In this document: positions 25,032-34,091 of the stretch, piece after piece | Numbering within the stretch: the first letter of the stretch is position 1 | Layout: each line of letters starts with the position of its first letter | Source: an uncultured Prochlorococcus sp. | Lineage (GTDB): Bacteria > Cyanobacteriota > Cyanobacteriia > PCC-6307 > Cyanobiaceae | Assembly: GCA_902536555.1 (NCBI GenBank) | Contig: CACAXR010000001.1 | Span: forward strand, 1 to 64,000 | DNA: 64,000 nt | Direction: 5' to 3' | Notes under the pieces: generated by a model | The model's database searches: none | Told to the model about the DNA's origin: nothing | Seen by the model: only the letters and a program-made list of their open reading frames with translations | Program-made: the position numbers and the translations under genes

Positions 25032-26195
25032 TTAAATATCAACTATTTTCTTCGCATAGTTAAATTCAAGCTGGTTTAAATCTAATAAATTCAATTTAGT
25101 ATTTTTAATTTCTCCATTAAATAATCTTATTAGAATATTTTTAATTTGTTCTTTAGAATTTGGATTAAAATAAACCATTTCTTGAGCATAGTCCTTTAGC
25201 TCATAATTTATTTCTATATTGCTAAGAGCTAAAGGTTTATTCATTCCTATTGCTTCCCAGGCACTGAATCCTCCAGGTCCACCTTCAAAAATTGAAGGTT
25301 GTATAATTCCCAAGCATTTTGTTACAAGTAAATTATGAAAATCATCAGGAACATGATCTAGAACTAAAATGTTTTTTTCAAGATTGTTTTTTTTAATATA
25401 ATTTATTGCACTATCGGCAATATCTGACCTCCCCTTATTACCTTGTATTGAACCTGTAATTACTAAAAAATAATTTTCAACATCAGAATGTTTTTCTAAA
25501 TAAACTTTCATATCATTAAATGCTTTTATTACTATTAAGTGATTTTTGTGATTCCACCATCTATTTGATATGAGCAAAAACTTTTTAGAATCTTTTAAGA
25601 AATGATAATTATATCTTTGCATTAATAAGTTGGTATTATATTTTTTATTTTTTATAATTGGCATGAAAGGTAGATCTATGATTTTATGGGAATTTATAAA
25701 TGGATAAAATCTTTTTAAATCATTCTTAACTGATCTGGAATTTACTAAGATTCGCCTGGATAATATTAATGTAAATAAAAAAATACTTGTTCTATATATT
25801 CTCTGGAAAAAATTAAAATTACTTTTTAGATATAAATGTTGGCAATCAAAAATATAGCCAATATCAGTAAAAATGAATTTAGGTATACTAATATTTCCTA
25901 CAAAGATATTTTCATTATTTTGCTTAAGTTTGTAATACTCGAAAAATTTAATACTTTTTATTTTATTTTCTTTAAAAAATTGATTATTTTCATACCTATT
26001 TTTCGATTTTAATTCATTTTTTATTATCTTCTTCATTGTATTAAAATAATTTAGCTCTTCTATAAAAATCAATTCAGGTGCTGAAGACAAACCTAATTTC
26101 CTCCAATATTTATTTACAGTAAAAAAACAATTTCTTATAAATTCTTTGGTTCCTTGAGACTCTAAAAATCCATTTACTACAAAATAAAACTTCAT
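25032..26195 (-). CDS. Glycosyltransferase family 4/GT-B protein
   Basis: 387 aa. Recognisable GT-B C-terminal features are LLISNRWWNHKNHLIVIKAF, VLDHVPDDFHNLL and the donor-site segment SIFEGGPGGFSAWEAIGMNKPLAL, similar to mannosyltransferase-type GT4 enzymes; the N-terminal acceptor domain is divergent. It probably adds one sugar of the surface glycan on the cytoplasmic side. It lies 5 bp downstream of the formyltransferase gene on the same strand, so both are likely expressed together. Confidence 0.7.
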   Translation of the reverse strand: MKFYFVVNGFLESQGTKEFIRNCFFTVNKYWRKLGLSSAPELIFIEELNYFNTMKKIIKNELKSKNRYENNQFFKENKIKSIKFFEYYKLKQNNENIFVGNISIPKFIFTDIGYIFDCQHLYLKSNFNFFQRIYRTSIFLFTLILSRRILVNSRSVKNDLKRFYPFINSHKIIDLPFMPIIKNKKYNTNLLMQRYNYHFLKDSKKFLLISNRWWNHKNHLIVIKAFNDMKVYLEKHSDVENYFLVITGSIQGNKGRSDIADSAINYIKKNNLEKNILVLDHVPDDFHNLLVTKCLGIIQPSIFEGGPGGFSAWEAIGMNKPLALSNIEINYELKDYAQEMVYFNPNSKEQIKNILIRLFNGEIKNTKLNLLDLNQLEFNYAKKIVDI

Positions 26196-26200
26196 ATAAT

Positions 26201-26914
26201 CTAGATATCATCAAATGATAAGATATCTCTCCCTTCTAATTTTGCAGGATTTAAAGGTGGATTTATCATTGCCTTTATAAATCTCTTCTGTTTGTTAACA
26301 TCCCATTTTAGATTTAATTCTCCATTGTAAGGACAACCCCTTTTATAAAAACTACCCTTATTTGGCTGTTCTTTTCCAGGATCTCCGATGATCACCATAT
26401 CTAGAGCCTTATTAAAATATTCTAAACTTTTAAACATTATTCTTGAGTAAAGACTTTGCTGAGTATCAAATTCATATATTTTTTCTTCAACTTGAAAAAT
26501 TATATTCCCTTTATCAACCTCTTTCTCGATATAGTGATAAGTAAAACCACAATTTGTTTCGCCATTTATTATTGCCCAAGTTAGACTTGAGCAGCCTCTA
26601 TATTCAGGCAATAATGAAGGATGTAAATTAAATATTTTTTTGTTAACAATATTTATAATGTCTTGATCAAAAATATCCCTGTAGTAGATAGAAGCTATAA
26701 CATTTGGTAAAAAAGGTAGGTTATTTATAGTTATTTTCTCTGTGGTAAATTTTATTTTTTTATAATTGCAAAATTCAATTAAATTATTTACATGCCATGG
26801 TGATTCATGAGTATAAACAAACACTTCATAATTTCTTTCGAGCAATAATTCCAATGCTTTACATCCAGACCAGTTGTAACCGCATAAAATTATTTTTTTG
26901 TTATTTTGGTCCAT
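26201..26914 (-). CDS. Sugar N-formyltransferase-like protein
   Basis: 237 aa of the formyltransferase fold that uses N10-formyltetrahydrofolate. The catalytic signature is complete: the Asn and His in FNLHPSLLPEYRG (around residue 95) and the Asp in KEVDKGNIIF. It lacks the C-terminal tRNA-binding domain of methionyl-tRNA formyltransferase and is near the size of sugar N-formyltransferases such as the VioF/WbtJ group. It probably formylates an amino-dideoxy sugar nucleotide. No dedicated aminotransferase is visible in the window, so the amino sugar must be made elsewhere. Confidence 0.7.
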   Translation of the reverse strand: MDQNNKKIILCGYNWSGCKALELLLERNYEVFVYTHESPWHVNNLIEFCNYKKIKFTTEKITINNLPFLPNVIASIYYRDIFDQDIINIVNKKIFNLHPSLLPEYRGCSSLTWAIINGETNCGFTYHYIEKEVDKGNIIFQVEEKIYEFDTQQSLYSRIMFKSLEYFNKALDMVIIGDPGKEQPNKGSFYKRGCPYNGELNLKWDVNKQKRFIKAMINPPLNPAKLEGRDILSFDDI

Positions 26915-27189
26915 CCAAAAAAGAAATTATTTTTTATCAAAAATAAACATATATCCATTGCCATATAAACATAGAGTTACTAACAATGCCATAGATATTT
27001 ATTTATTTTTTTAGATGATTTAATGTATTTATGCCAACTATTAAGGAAATTTTGAAAGATTATAAAGGGTTTTTATCTAAATATTTTTCCTGAAAACCAA
27101 GTTTGTGAAAATAATTATGAACAAGATTATTAAATTAAATTTTTAAAGAAAATTTAAATGTATCCAAAATTATTAATTTCTTATATTAT

Positions 27190-28110
27190 CTAAATAAAAA
27201 GAGTATATTTCTTCTCAAATTTAACCCTCACATAATTTATTAAATCCTTAATGATATCAAATATCTTGATTGCCAAATTATTGTTTAATTTTCTTTGTTT
27301 TTTATTTTTTTGCAGAACAACCAAATATGCAATAGTTGAATGATAAGCATATGGATACTTTTTAATTTTTAAATATAAAATTTCCAAGTTGGCCTTATAA
27401 GCTAAATTCTTAATTGAATATCTAGAAAAAAAATTAATATGCTCATAAATTGAAGGCTTTCTAATAATCCCCACAATATCTGCTGGCAATTCAAGATAAA
27501 TTAATCCATCATTTTTTAAGGCAGTGACTAATTCAATCAGTACTTTTAATGGATCTACTAAATGTTCAAAAACGTGAGTAGACATTATTAAATCAAATTT
27601 ATTACCTTTTAGATTTCTCAGTTTAATAATGTTTGCTTCAGTTTTATGATTACTTTTATCTAAAACATATTTTTCCGTTTTATCTGCAATATCAGGAATA
27701 TTTCTTCCATGCCAACCTCCAAAATCTAAAACTTTTCCTGATTTTCTCCAATTTCTATATTTACTATAATTTTGTAAGACTAATAACTTACGAATTAAAT
27801 TAGATCTTGATTCTAGTTTTGCCTTGTTTGAATTAAAAGCAGATTTATATCCATCTATATATTCAGATCTCTTTTTATTATATCTAGCGGAATAAAGCTT
27901 ATTTAATTCTTGTTTTGAATAACGATAATTAAAGAAAAATAAGAAGCAATCAGAACATCCCATCATTGAGCATTTTATATTATTTTTATTAGTTACCACT
28001 TTTTCCAAAAGAAATTTTGTGTATTGATTCTCTCTATCTATTTTTGAATCATATAATTTAAATATTTTTTTGCTTTTACAAATTGGGCAGATATTTATGA
28101 AACCTTCCAT
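27190..28110 (-). CDS. SAM methyltransferase with N-terminal zinc-binding motif
   Basis: 306 aa. The N-terminus has CPIC near residue 8 and, after a spacer, CSMMGCSDC, a four-cysteine zinc site like those of sugar C-methyltransferases. A class I methyltransferase core follows: VLDFGGWHGRNI (motif I), LIMSTHVFEHLVDP (motif IV/post IV) and DGLIYLELP. The glycine-rich motif I departs slightly from GxGxG. It probably methylates a sugar or glycan. It is isolated on the minus strand by 226-275 bp spacers on both sides. C- versus O-methylation is not decidable. Confidence 0.6.
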   Translation of the reverse strand: MEGFINICPICKSKKIFKLYDSKIDRENQYTKFLLEKVVTNKNNIKCSMMGCSDCFLFFFNYRYSKQELNKLYSARYNKKRSEYIDGYKSAFNSNKAKLESRSNLIRKLLVLQNYSKYRNWRKSGKVLDFGGWHGRNIPDIADKTEKYVLDKSNHKTEANIIKLRNLKGNKFDLIMSTHVFEHLVDPLKVLIELVTALKNDGLIYLELPADIVGIIRKPSIYEHINFFSRYSIKNLAYKANLEILYLKIKKYPYAYHSTIAYLVVLQKNKKQRKLNNNLAIKIFDIIKDLINYVRVKFEKKYTLFI

Positions 28111-28336
28111 ATTTTTATGAAACTATAAATAAAAAAATTTTTTACTAAAAATATATTAATTTAAAACTAGTAAAATAAAAAAAAATATTAATCAGTAAAA
28201 ATAAAATATAAAAAAAATGAACATAAGGATCTAATTAAATTTGCAAAATTGGTAGGAAATTTAAATTAAAAAACCGATTAAAAAAGAAAATTGATATGCT
28301 GGATATGCTTTTTGTCATTATAAATTATACTTATAA

Positions 28337-29278
28337 TTATTTACCAGAAGAAAAATTAACCGCAAATCTATCAATATAAAATCCAAAAGAGATAACTAGA
28401 ATTGAAAAAATTATTAGAATATCCAAACTGAAAAAATAATTTACTAAAGCTAATAAAAATGATGTTCCTATATATATTATTGATACCTTTGCATGACTCA
28501 TACCTCCCCTAACAAGCCTCTGAAAAAGATGTTTATTATGACCCTTAAAAATATTTTCATTACAGGCAAAACGTCTTAAAATACAAAATGTTGTATCAGC
28601 AAATAATGGAGTTGCTAATAAAAAGATTCTTATCATGTCTTCAATATTATTAGAATTTAAAATGATCCCAAAATAAACCGCACCAAGAAATAGACTCCCG
28701 GCATCTCCCATAAAGAATTTTGAGGGATGCCAATTTAAAAAAAGAAATATTAAAAGCCCAGCAGATAATGTAAGAATCAATGGCGATATCGATAAATACA
28801 GATTAGCACCTATTAATGATACAAGTATTGAACCCGCCAATAAGCCATCAATACCATCGGTAAAATTAATTAAGTTAATTATCGATACTCCAAAAAAACA
28901 AATTGGGAACAGAAGAATTATATTAATCCCTGAAAAAGGGGATATGGCAATTATTAAAGAAACAACTAGAAGTTGTACTATAAATCTGAAAATTCTTGAG
29001 AGAGAAAAATAATCATCTAATATACCCACTAATGTTAGGATTGTTGAGAGTAAGATAAAATTCTCAACGAATGAAAACCCATTACTTAATCCACTATAAA
29101 CGGTTAAAATAGTAGTAGAGATAACAAAACATAAACCCGCACCTGAAGGTGTTGGTTTTTTATGAGAACTTATTTTTATAGGATTTATTAAAAAATAGCT
29201 TTTAAGAAATGGAGACAATAACTTAAAAATTATTAAATTTAATACTAGACCTATAAAAAAGTATTCTAAATAAAACAT
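28337..29278 (-). CDS. Polyprenyl-phosphate sugar-1-phosphate transferase (WecA/MraY family)
   Basis: 313-aa polytopic membrane enzyme that starts lipid-linked glycan assembly by moving a sugar-1-phosphate from a UDP-sugar to undecaprenyl phosphate. About ten hydrophobic segments are visible. Cytoplasmic loop motifs fit the family: KKPTPSGAG, LGILDDYFSL (the DDxx metal site), NLINFTDGIDGL, FMGDAGSLFLG and GHNKHLFQRL. By size and motifs it is WecA-like rather than MraY. It sits at the border of the sugar island and core genes and could supply the primer for the island's polysaccharide. Confidence 0.8.
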   Translation of the reverse strand: MFYLEYFFIGLVLNLIIFKLLSPFLKSYFLINPIKISSHKKPTPSGAGLCFVISTTILTVYSGLSNGFSFVENFILLSTILTLVGILDDYFSLSRIFRFIVQLLVVSLIIAISPFSGINIILLFPICFFGVSIINLINFTDGIDGLLAGSILVSLIGANLYLSISPLILTLSAGLLIFLFLNWHPSKFFMGDAGSLFLGAVYFGIILNSNNIEDMIRIFLLATPLFADTTFCILRRFACNENIFKGHNKHLFQRLVRGGMSHAKVSIIYIGTSFLLALVNYFFSLDILIIFSILVISFGFYIDRFAVNFSSGK

Positions 29279-29375
29279 TGAAAATATTTTATTTTCTTTA
29301 TTAAGCTAAATTTATATTAACTTTAAATGACTTAAATTAATTTAAATTATTTTTTTTTTAAAATATTTAAAAATT

Positions 29376-29993
29376 TTAAATTTTCCTCCAAACTGCTAAT
29401 AATTTTCCTTGTATTGAAACTTGATCTAAATCTAATACTATTGGTTGATAATTTGGATTTGCAGCCTCTAAAAAAATTTTCCCATTTCTTTTAAAGAAAT
29501 ATTTTAAAGTTGTCCCTAATCCAGGGACAAGAGCACTTACTATCGTTCCATTTCTCAAAGAGTAACTGTCAGTAATTGGCTCCATTAAGACCATATCTCC
29601 ATCTGCGATACATGCGTCTATCATAGAATCTCCATTAACTGTAAGAGCAAAAACATTTTTCTTTTTTAAAACATCAGAAATATCTAAATTCTCTTGAACA
29701 TCAGAGTAAGTTTCAATTAAACCTCCAGCTGCGACTGAACCCATAATTGGTACACCTTCTATAATTTCATCAACTATTTGCATTGTTCTTGCTTTACCTT
29801 CTTGCCAAGAAATGTAGCCTTTTTCTTGCAAATGTTTTAAGCGACTTTGAATTGGAGCAGGAGATTTTAATCCCATAGCTTGCATCATTTGTCTGATGGA
29901 TGGGCTATGTTGAAAGTCTTTCATATATTCTTTTATCCATCCATAGAGCTCATTCTGAGCTTGGGTAAGATCGTCCCCTGAAGAATTTTGCAT
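29376..29993 (-). CDS. lexA: LexA repressor
   Basis: 205 aa, SOS-type transcriptional repressor and self-cleaving serine protease. The N-terminal winged HTH region is SPSIRQMMQAMGLKSPAPIQSRL. The cleavage site is Ala-Gly within SVAAGG. The catalytic serine is in NGDSMID and the lysine in TTLKYF, so autocleavage should work, although some cyanobacterial LexA proteins lack these residues. Two LexA-box-like sequences lie directly upstream of the start, suggesting autoregulation. It is 57 bp downstream of argF on the same strand. Confidence 0.93.
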   Translation of the reverse strand: MQNSSGDDLTQAQNELYGWIKEYMKDFQHSPSIRQMMQAMGLKSPAPIQSRLKHLQEKGYISWQEGKARTMQIVDEIIEGVPIMGSVAAGGLIETYSDVQENLDISDVLKKKNVFALTVNGDSMIDACIADGDMVLMEPITDSYSLRNGTIVSALVPGLGTTLKYFFKRNGKIFLEAANPNYQPIVLDLDQVSIQGKLLAVWRKI

Positions 29994-30023
29994 AAAACAT
30001 ATGTACTCTAATACATTTGTACC
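29994..30023 (-). promoter_or_regulatory. Two LexA-box-like operators at lexA
   Basis: On the minus strand the two sites read GGTACAAATGTATT (30,023 to 30,010) and AGTACATATGTTTT (30,007 to 29,994). Each matches the cyanobacterial LexA consensus RGTACNNNDGTWCB except for T in place of the conserved C. They are arranged in tandem 16 bp apart, the second touching the lexA start codon. This fits negative autoregulation. AT-rich sequence makes partial matches common, so binding is unproven. Confidence 0.45.
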
Positions 30024-30050
30024 CTTTTATTAATTGGTTCGCAAGTATTC

Positions 30051-30977
30051 CTATTGGAGAATGCAAGATAAAAGAGCTTGTTGAGCATGTAATCTATTTT
30101 CCGCTTGATCAAAAATTCTACTTTTGCGACTTTCAAATATTTCATCAGTTATCTCTTTTGATCTATACGCAGGAAGGCAATGAAGAATAATTGCATCTTT
30201 ATCAGCCTTACTAACTAAATCACTGTCAATAGTAAACCCATTAAAAACTTTTTCTTTCTCATCTTTTTGATTTTCTTCACCCATAGATGACCAAACATCT
30301 GTATAAAGAACATTTGCTCCTAAAACAGCAGTATTGGGATCATTAGTGATTTTCAACAAATTCTTATTTTCATATATTTCATATGCTTTATCGATCAAAA
30401 ATGAGTTAGGTTCATAACCTTTAGGACATGCAATCCTAACTTCTACTCCTAACAACGCGCCACATAAAATAAGAGAATTTGCGACGTTATTACCGTCTCC
30501 AATAAATGTCAAAACTACATCTTTAAAATCAAGAAATTCCTCTTTGATTGTCATAAAGTCAGCCAAAGCCTGGCATGGATGTTCTAAATCAGTAAGAGCA
30601 TTAATAACTGGCTTAGAGGACCATTTTGCATACTCTTCCAAATCACTTTGTTTAAATGTTCTTATAGCAAGAACATCGCAGTATCTACTTAGAACTCTTG
30701 CTGTATCTCTAATTGGCTCTCCCCTCCCAATTTGTGAAGTAGTAGGATTTAGGTCAACCGTGGTTCCTCCAAGTCTTGACATTGCCACCTGAAAACTAAC
30801 TCTTGTACGAGTGGATGACTTATCAAAAATCAACCCTAAAACTTTTTCTTTAAAATTTACATTTAGATCTTTATTTTTAAAATTTTTTGCTATGTCTAAA
30901 ATATGAAGAAATTCTTCACATGAGGTATCCAAGCTTGATAAAAAATTTTTACTTGCAAGCTTGATCGGGTTTAACAT
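30051..30977 (-). CDS. argF: Ornithine carbamoyltransferase
   Basis: Joins carbamoyl phosphate and ornithine to citrulline in arginine biosynthesis. The carbamoyl-phosphate motif SSTRTRVSF, the HPCQALAD motif, FIGDGNNVANS and the ornithine-side HCLPAYR are all intact. 308 aa is the usual length of the trimeric enzyme. It lies between ftsH and lexA on the same strand; the 28-bp gap to ftsH suggests shared transcription. Confidence 0.95.
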   Translation of the reverse strand: MLNPIKLASKNFLSSLDTSCEEFLHILDIAKNFKNKDLNVNFKEKVLGLIFDKSSTRTRVSFQVAMSRLGGTTVDLNPTTSQIGRGEPIRDTARVLSRYCDVLAIRTFKQSDLEEYAKWSSKPVINALTDLEHPCQALADFMTIKEEFLDFKDVVLTFIGDGNNVANSLILCGALLGVEVRIACPKGYEPNSFLIDKAYEIYENKNLLKITNDPNTAVLGANVLYTDVWSSMGEENQKDEKEKVFNGFTIDSDLVSKADKDAIILHCLPAYRSKEITDEIFESRKSRIFDQAENRLHAQQALLSCILQ

Positions 30978-31005
30978 CTAACTTTGTACGAAAACCTAAA
31001 TTCTA

Positions 31006-32868
31006 CTATGCAGGCATTTTACTTTCTGCTAGGAGAGTTTTAAGATCCTCACCCTCTATAACTTCTTCTTGAAGTATTTTTTGAGAAATCGATTCAAGAA
31101 GAGGTAAATTATTCCTCAAAATATTAAGTGCTGTTTCGTGTGCATCATCAACTAAATCTCTAACCTCTTTGTCTATTGCTTGAGCAGTAGCATCACTAAC
31201 AGATCTTCTTGGATTGTTTCCATTTCCTAAGAATTGACCTCCACCTTGCTTGTCATAAGCTAAGGGGCCAAGAATATCACTCATCCCGAATGTACCGACC
31301 ATTTGCTCTGCTATATCAGTTGCTCTTTGTAAATCATTTGAGGCTCCCGTAGTAATCTTTCCAAAAACGACCTCTTCAGCTGATCTTCCTCCAAGAAGTG
31401 TAGCTATTTGTCCTTTTAACTCCTCTTTAGAATTCAAAAATCTTTCTTCTGTTGGCAATTGAAGAGTATAACCAAGTGCACTCATACCTCTGGGTACAAT
31501 AGAAATCTTGGCCACTTTTGAACCTCCTGGCATGAGATGGCCAACTATTGCATGACCGACTTCGTGATAAGCCACAACTTTCTTTTCATCGTCCTGAAGT
31601 ACTCTACTTTTCTTCTCTAGACCAGCAACTACTCTTTCGATAGCCTCACTTAAATCTTGTTGTTCAACACTTTTTCTCTTTGCTCTGGCTGCCAACAGAG
31701 CTGCTTCATTAACCATATTAGCTAAATCGGCTCCAGCGAAGCCGCTAGTAGCTTGGGCGATAGAATCTAGATCTATAGATTCTGCTAGTTTTACTTTTTT
31801 TGTATATATTTCGAGAATTGTCTTTCTTCCAGATAAGTCAGGTCTATCAACTAATACTTGTCTATCGAATCTCCCAGGTCTTAATAACGCAGCATCTAGA
31901 ACTTCCGGTTGGTTGGTAGCTGCAAGCACAATAACTGGTTTATCAGCAGAGGCAAAACCGTCCATTTCAGTAAGCAACTGGTTTAAAGTTTGTTCTCTCT
32001 CATCATTTCCTCCAACAACGCCCATAGATCCAGAACGACTTTTACCTATAGCATCTAATTCATCAATAAAAATAATACAAGGAGCTTTTTTCTTTGCTTG
32101 TTCAAAAAGATCTCTAACTCTTGCAGCACCTGCACCAACAAAGAGTTCTACAAATTCTGAACCTGAGATTATAAAGAAAGGAACTTCTGCTTCTCCCGCA
32201 ACAGCTTTTGAAAGAAGTGTTTTTCCTGTTCCTGGAGGTCCCACGAGAAGCACCCCTTTAGGTATTCGCGCACCAATATCTGTATATCTCTCAGGTTTTT
32301 TTAGAAAATCAACTATTTCCGTCAATTCGTCTTTAGCTTCATCAACACCAGCAACATCAGCAAATGTTACTTTAGATTCATCATCAGGTACGTAAACTTT
32401 TGCTTTACTTTTAGTAAAACTGAGGGCTCCCTGAGCGCCTCCACCACCCATGCTTCTTCTAGCAAAAAACTGTAAAACAAGAATAAAAATTAAAGGGGGA
32501 ACAACCCAGCTCAAGATAGTTGAGAAAAAATTAGGTTTTTTGGGAGGAGCTGCAGCGAACTCCACCCCTTTACTTTCTAACCTTTGTGGAAGGTCCATAT
32601 CGAAAATTGGAGTTGTTGCTAACACAGAAGGTGCTCCTTCTTCAGCCCCATTTAACTCGTATCTAATCTGTTCTTGAGTAATATATGCACGTTTAACTTC
32701 ACCATCATTAACCTGATCTATAAATAAAGAGTAAGGAACTCTGGGGATTTGCATATTTTGATTAGGGAAGAGGCTACTAAATAGAAGTAATGCTCCAACT
32801 CCTATCAAAATAATATTTACAATTCCAAATCTTCTATTAGGTTGATTATCGTCTTGTCTTATCGGCAT
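31006..32868 (-). CDS. ftsH: ATP-dependent zinc metalloprotease FtsH
   Basis: Membrane-bound AAA+ protease; cyanobacterial homologues degrade damaged photosystem II protein D1 and other membrane proteins. Two N-terminal membrane segments (about residues 17-35 and 115-135) flank a lumenal/periplasmic domain. Walker A is GPPGTGKT, Walker B IIFIDELDAIG, the second region of homology LLRPGRFDR, and the zinc site HEVGH. The track starts at a TTG at 32,880; the ATG at 32,868 (MPIRQDDNQ) is preferred because it starts directly before the basic/polar head. The upstream spacer contains a stem-loop. Confidence 0.95.
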   Translation of the reverse strand: MPIRQDDNQPNRRFGIVNIILIGVGALLLFSSLFPNQNMQIPRVPYSLFIDQVNDGEVKRAYITQEQIRYELNGAEEGAPSVLATTPIFDMDLPQRLESKGVEFAAAPPKKPNFFSTILSWVVPPLIFILVLQFFARRSMGGGGAQGALSFTKSKAKVYVPDDESKVTFADVAGVDEAKDELTEIVDFLKKPERYTDIGARIPKGVLLVGPPGTGKTLLSKAVAGEAEVPFFIISGSEFVELFVGAGAARVRDLFEQAKKKAPCIIFIDELDAIGKSRSGSMGVVGGNDEREQTLNQLLTEMDGFASADKPVIVLAATNQPEVLDAALLRPGRFDRQVLVDRPDLSGRKTILEIYTKKVKLAESIDLDSIAQATSGFAGADLANMVNEAALLAARAKRKSVEQQDLSEAIERVVAGLEKKSRVLQDDEKKVVAYHEVGHAIVGHLMPGGSKVAKISIVPRGMSALGYTLQLPTEERFLNSKEELKGQIATLLGGRSAEEVVFGKITTGASNDLQRATDIAEQMVGTFGMSDILGPLAYDKQGGGQFLGNGNNPRRSVSDATAQAIDKEVRDLVDDAHETALNILRNNLPLLESISQKILQEEVIEGEDLKTLLAESKMPA

Positions 32869-32935
32869 AGTTAAGATCAATTTTGAACTTATTATAAACT
32901 AAACGAAGAGTTTCCGTATCTGTATTGTTTTTTTT

Positions 32936-32963
32936 GGGTGAGAACCGTACGGTACTTTGACCC
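32936..32963. promoter_or_regulatory. Stem-loop with perfect palindrome upstream of ftsH
   Basis: Contains the perfect 10-bp palindrome ACCGTACGGT (32,944-32,953) inside a weaker outer pairing GGGT...ACCC. It is GC-rich against a very AT-rich background and lies about 70 bp upstream of the ftsH start and 19 bp past the ribD stop. No T tract follows on the minus strand, so it is not a standard terminator. It may be an operator or a leader/processing structure. Confidence 0.35.
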
Positions 32964-32981
32964 ATGGAATTACTAATAAAA

Positions 32982-34076
32982 TTATTTTTTGTAAGAACTC
33001 TGAACTCGTATATCATTTCCAATCAAACTAAACTGAGAATCACTTAATTTAATGATTTCGTGCATTTCTTTAAATGCAAAATCACCTAAGGGATTCATAC
33101 TATTTTCTCCTCCTAAAATTTTGGGAGAGATAAAAGTAATAATTTCCTGAATACAATTAAATTTCATAGCAGCAGTAGCCAACCGAGGGCCACATTCCCA
33201 AAGAACTTTATTACATCCTCTTTTTGCAAGTATTTTTGAAATTAACTCTGGATTATCTGATGAAACCTTTTCAACCTCTACACATTTCGGAATCTTTGAA
33301 AGGTTGCTTTCATTTGCTGTGGAAGAATCATAAATAACTAAAGTTTTTGCCTTATTACAGTCCCAAAGATTAGATTTTGAAGGGAGATCTAAACTTTTTG
33401 TGAAAACAACTCGCAAAGGCTCAGGATTTTTAGAACCTCTGGTAGTTAAAAGTGGGTTATCTCTTCTTAGTGTGTTTCCCCCAATTATTATTGCATCAAA
33501 TTCTGCCCTAAAAGAATGAACTAATGACCTTGATTCTTCATTAGTAATCCATTTACTTTTTCCATTTTTTAAAGCTATTCTTCCATCAATACTCATTGCC
33601 CATTTAAGAACACCAAATGCCTTTTTTGTAATATTCCTATGAATGAAAGCCTTATTTAGATCTAAGGATTCTTTTTTACATAATCCTAAGTAAACTTCTA
33701 TTCCAGCCTCTTTTAGCAATTTAATTCCTTTACCAGAGACTCTTTTATCAGGATCTTCAATAGATATAAATACCTTTTTTATCCCAGAAGATATAACTTT
33801 TTCTACACATGGAGGTGTTTTACCATGATGGCAACAAGGTTCAAGATTGACATACATAGTTCCACCTTTAGGATCCTTTTTTAAATTATTAAAGGCCATT
33901 GCCTCGGCATGAGGCATGCCTGCCTTGAAATGAAAACCTTCTGAAATAAGGCTTCCATTCTTATCAAGTATCACTGCTCCCACCTTAGGGTTAGGGCTCG
34001 TCGTATTTTTGCCCAAAGAAGCCAAAAAAATTGCTCTTTTCATCCACTTTGTATGGCTTATATTTTTTTCAGACAT
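32982..34076 (-). CDS. ribD: Bifunctional riboflavin deaminase/reductase RibD
   Basis: Second and third steps of riboflavin synthesis. The N-terminal deaminase domain has the zinc site HAEAM and PCCHHGKTPPC. The C-terminal reductase domain begins around residue 150 (GVLKWAMSIDGRIAL) with IIGGNTLRRDNP and VLWECGPRLATAAM. The track begins at a TTG two codons before the ATG at 34,076; the ATG gives MSEKNISHTKW and is used here. The length of about 364 aa is normal. It is followed by ftsH after about 110 bp. Confidence 0.93.
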   Translation of the reverse strand: MSEKNISHTKWMKRAIFLASLGKNTTSPNPKVGAVILDKNGSLISEGFHFKAGMPHAEAMAFNNLKKDPKGGTMYVNLEPCCHHGKTPPCVEKVISSGIKKVFISIEDPDKRVSGKGIKLLKEAGIEVYLGLCKKESLDLNKAFIHRNITKKAFGVLKWAMSIDGRIALKNGKSKWITNEESRSLVHSFRAEFDAIIIGGNTLRRDNPLLTTRGSKNPEPLRVVFTKSLDLPSKSNLWDCNKAKTLVIYDSSTANESNLSKIPKCVEVEKVSSDNPELISKILAKRGCNKVLWECGPRLATAAMKFNCIQEIITFISPKILGGENSMNPLGDFAFKEMHEIIKLSDSQFSLIGNDIRVQSSYKK

Positions 34077-34091
34077 CTCCAAAAATCAAAT

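Larger units (their letters stand above)
1..28110. other. Surface-polysaccharide genomic island (left end outside window)
   Basis: Nearly every gene from the left edge to about 28.1 kb belongs to sugar-nucleotide, glycosyltransferase, methyltransferase or sugar-tailoring families. Strand changes often, intergenic gaps are long for such a compact genome, and decayed tRNA pieces, repeats and relic sequence are present. From about 28.3 kb onward the content becomes conserved housekeeping genes. This matches the known hypervariable cell-surface islands of Prochlorococcus. The right boundary is inferred from gene content; the WecA-like gene at 28,337 could belong to either side. No integrase, transposase or phage gene is visible. 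Confidence 0.6.

Noticed and set aside
27033-27095. 20-codon ORF (MPTIKEILKDYKGFL...) in the spacer before the zinc-finger methyltransferase gene
   Set aside because: Too short, isolated, and within the AT-rich spacer; it could be a gene remnant but nothing supports this.
31913-32395. 160-aa plus-strand ORF opposite ftsH
   Set aside because: Shadow of the conserved ftsH coding sequence; Ser/Thr/Pro-rich composition is typical of an antisense frame.
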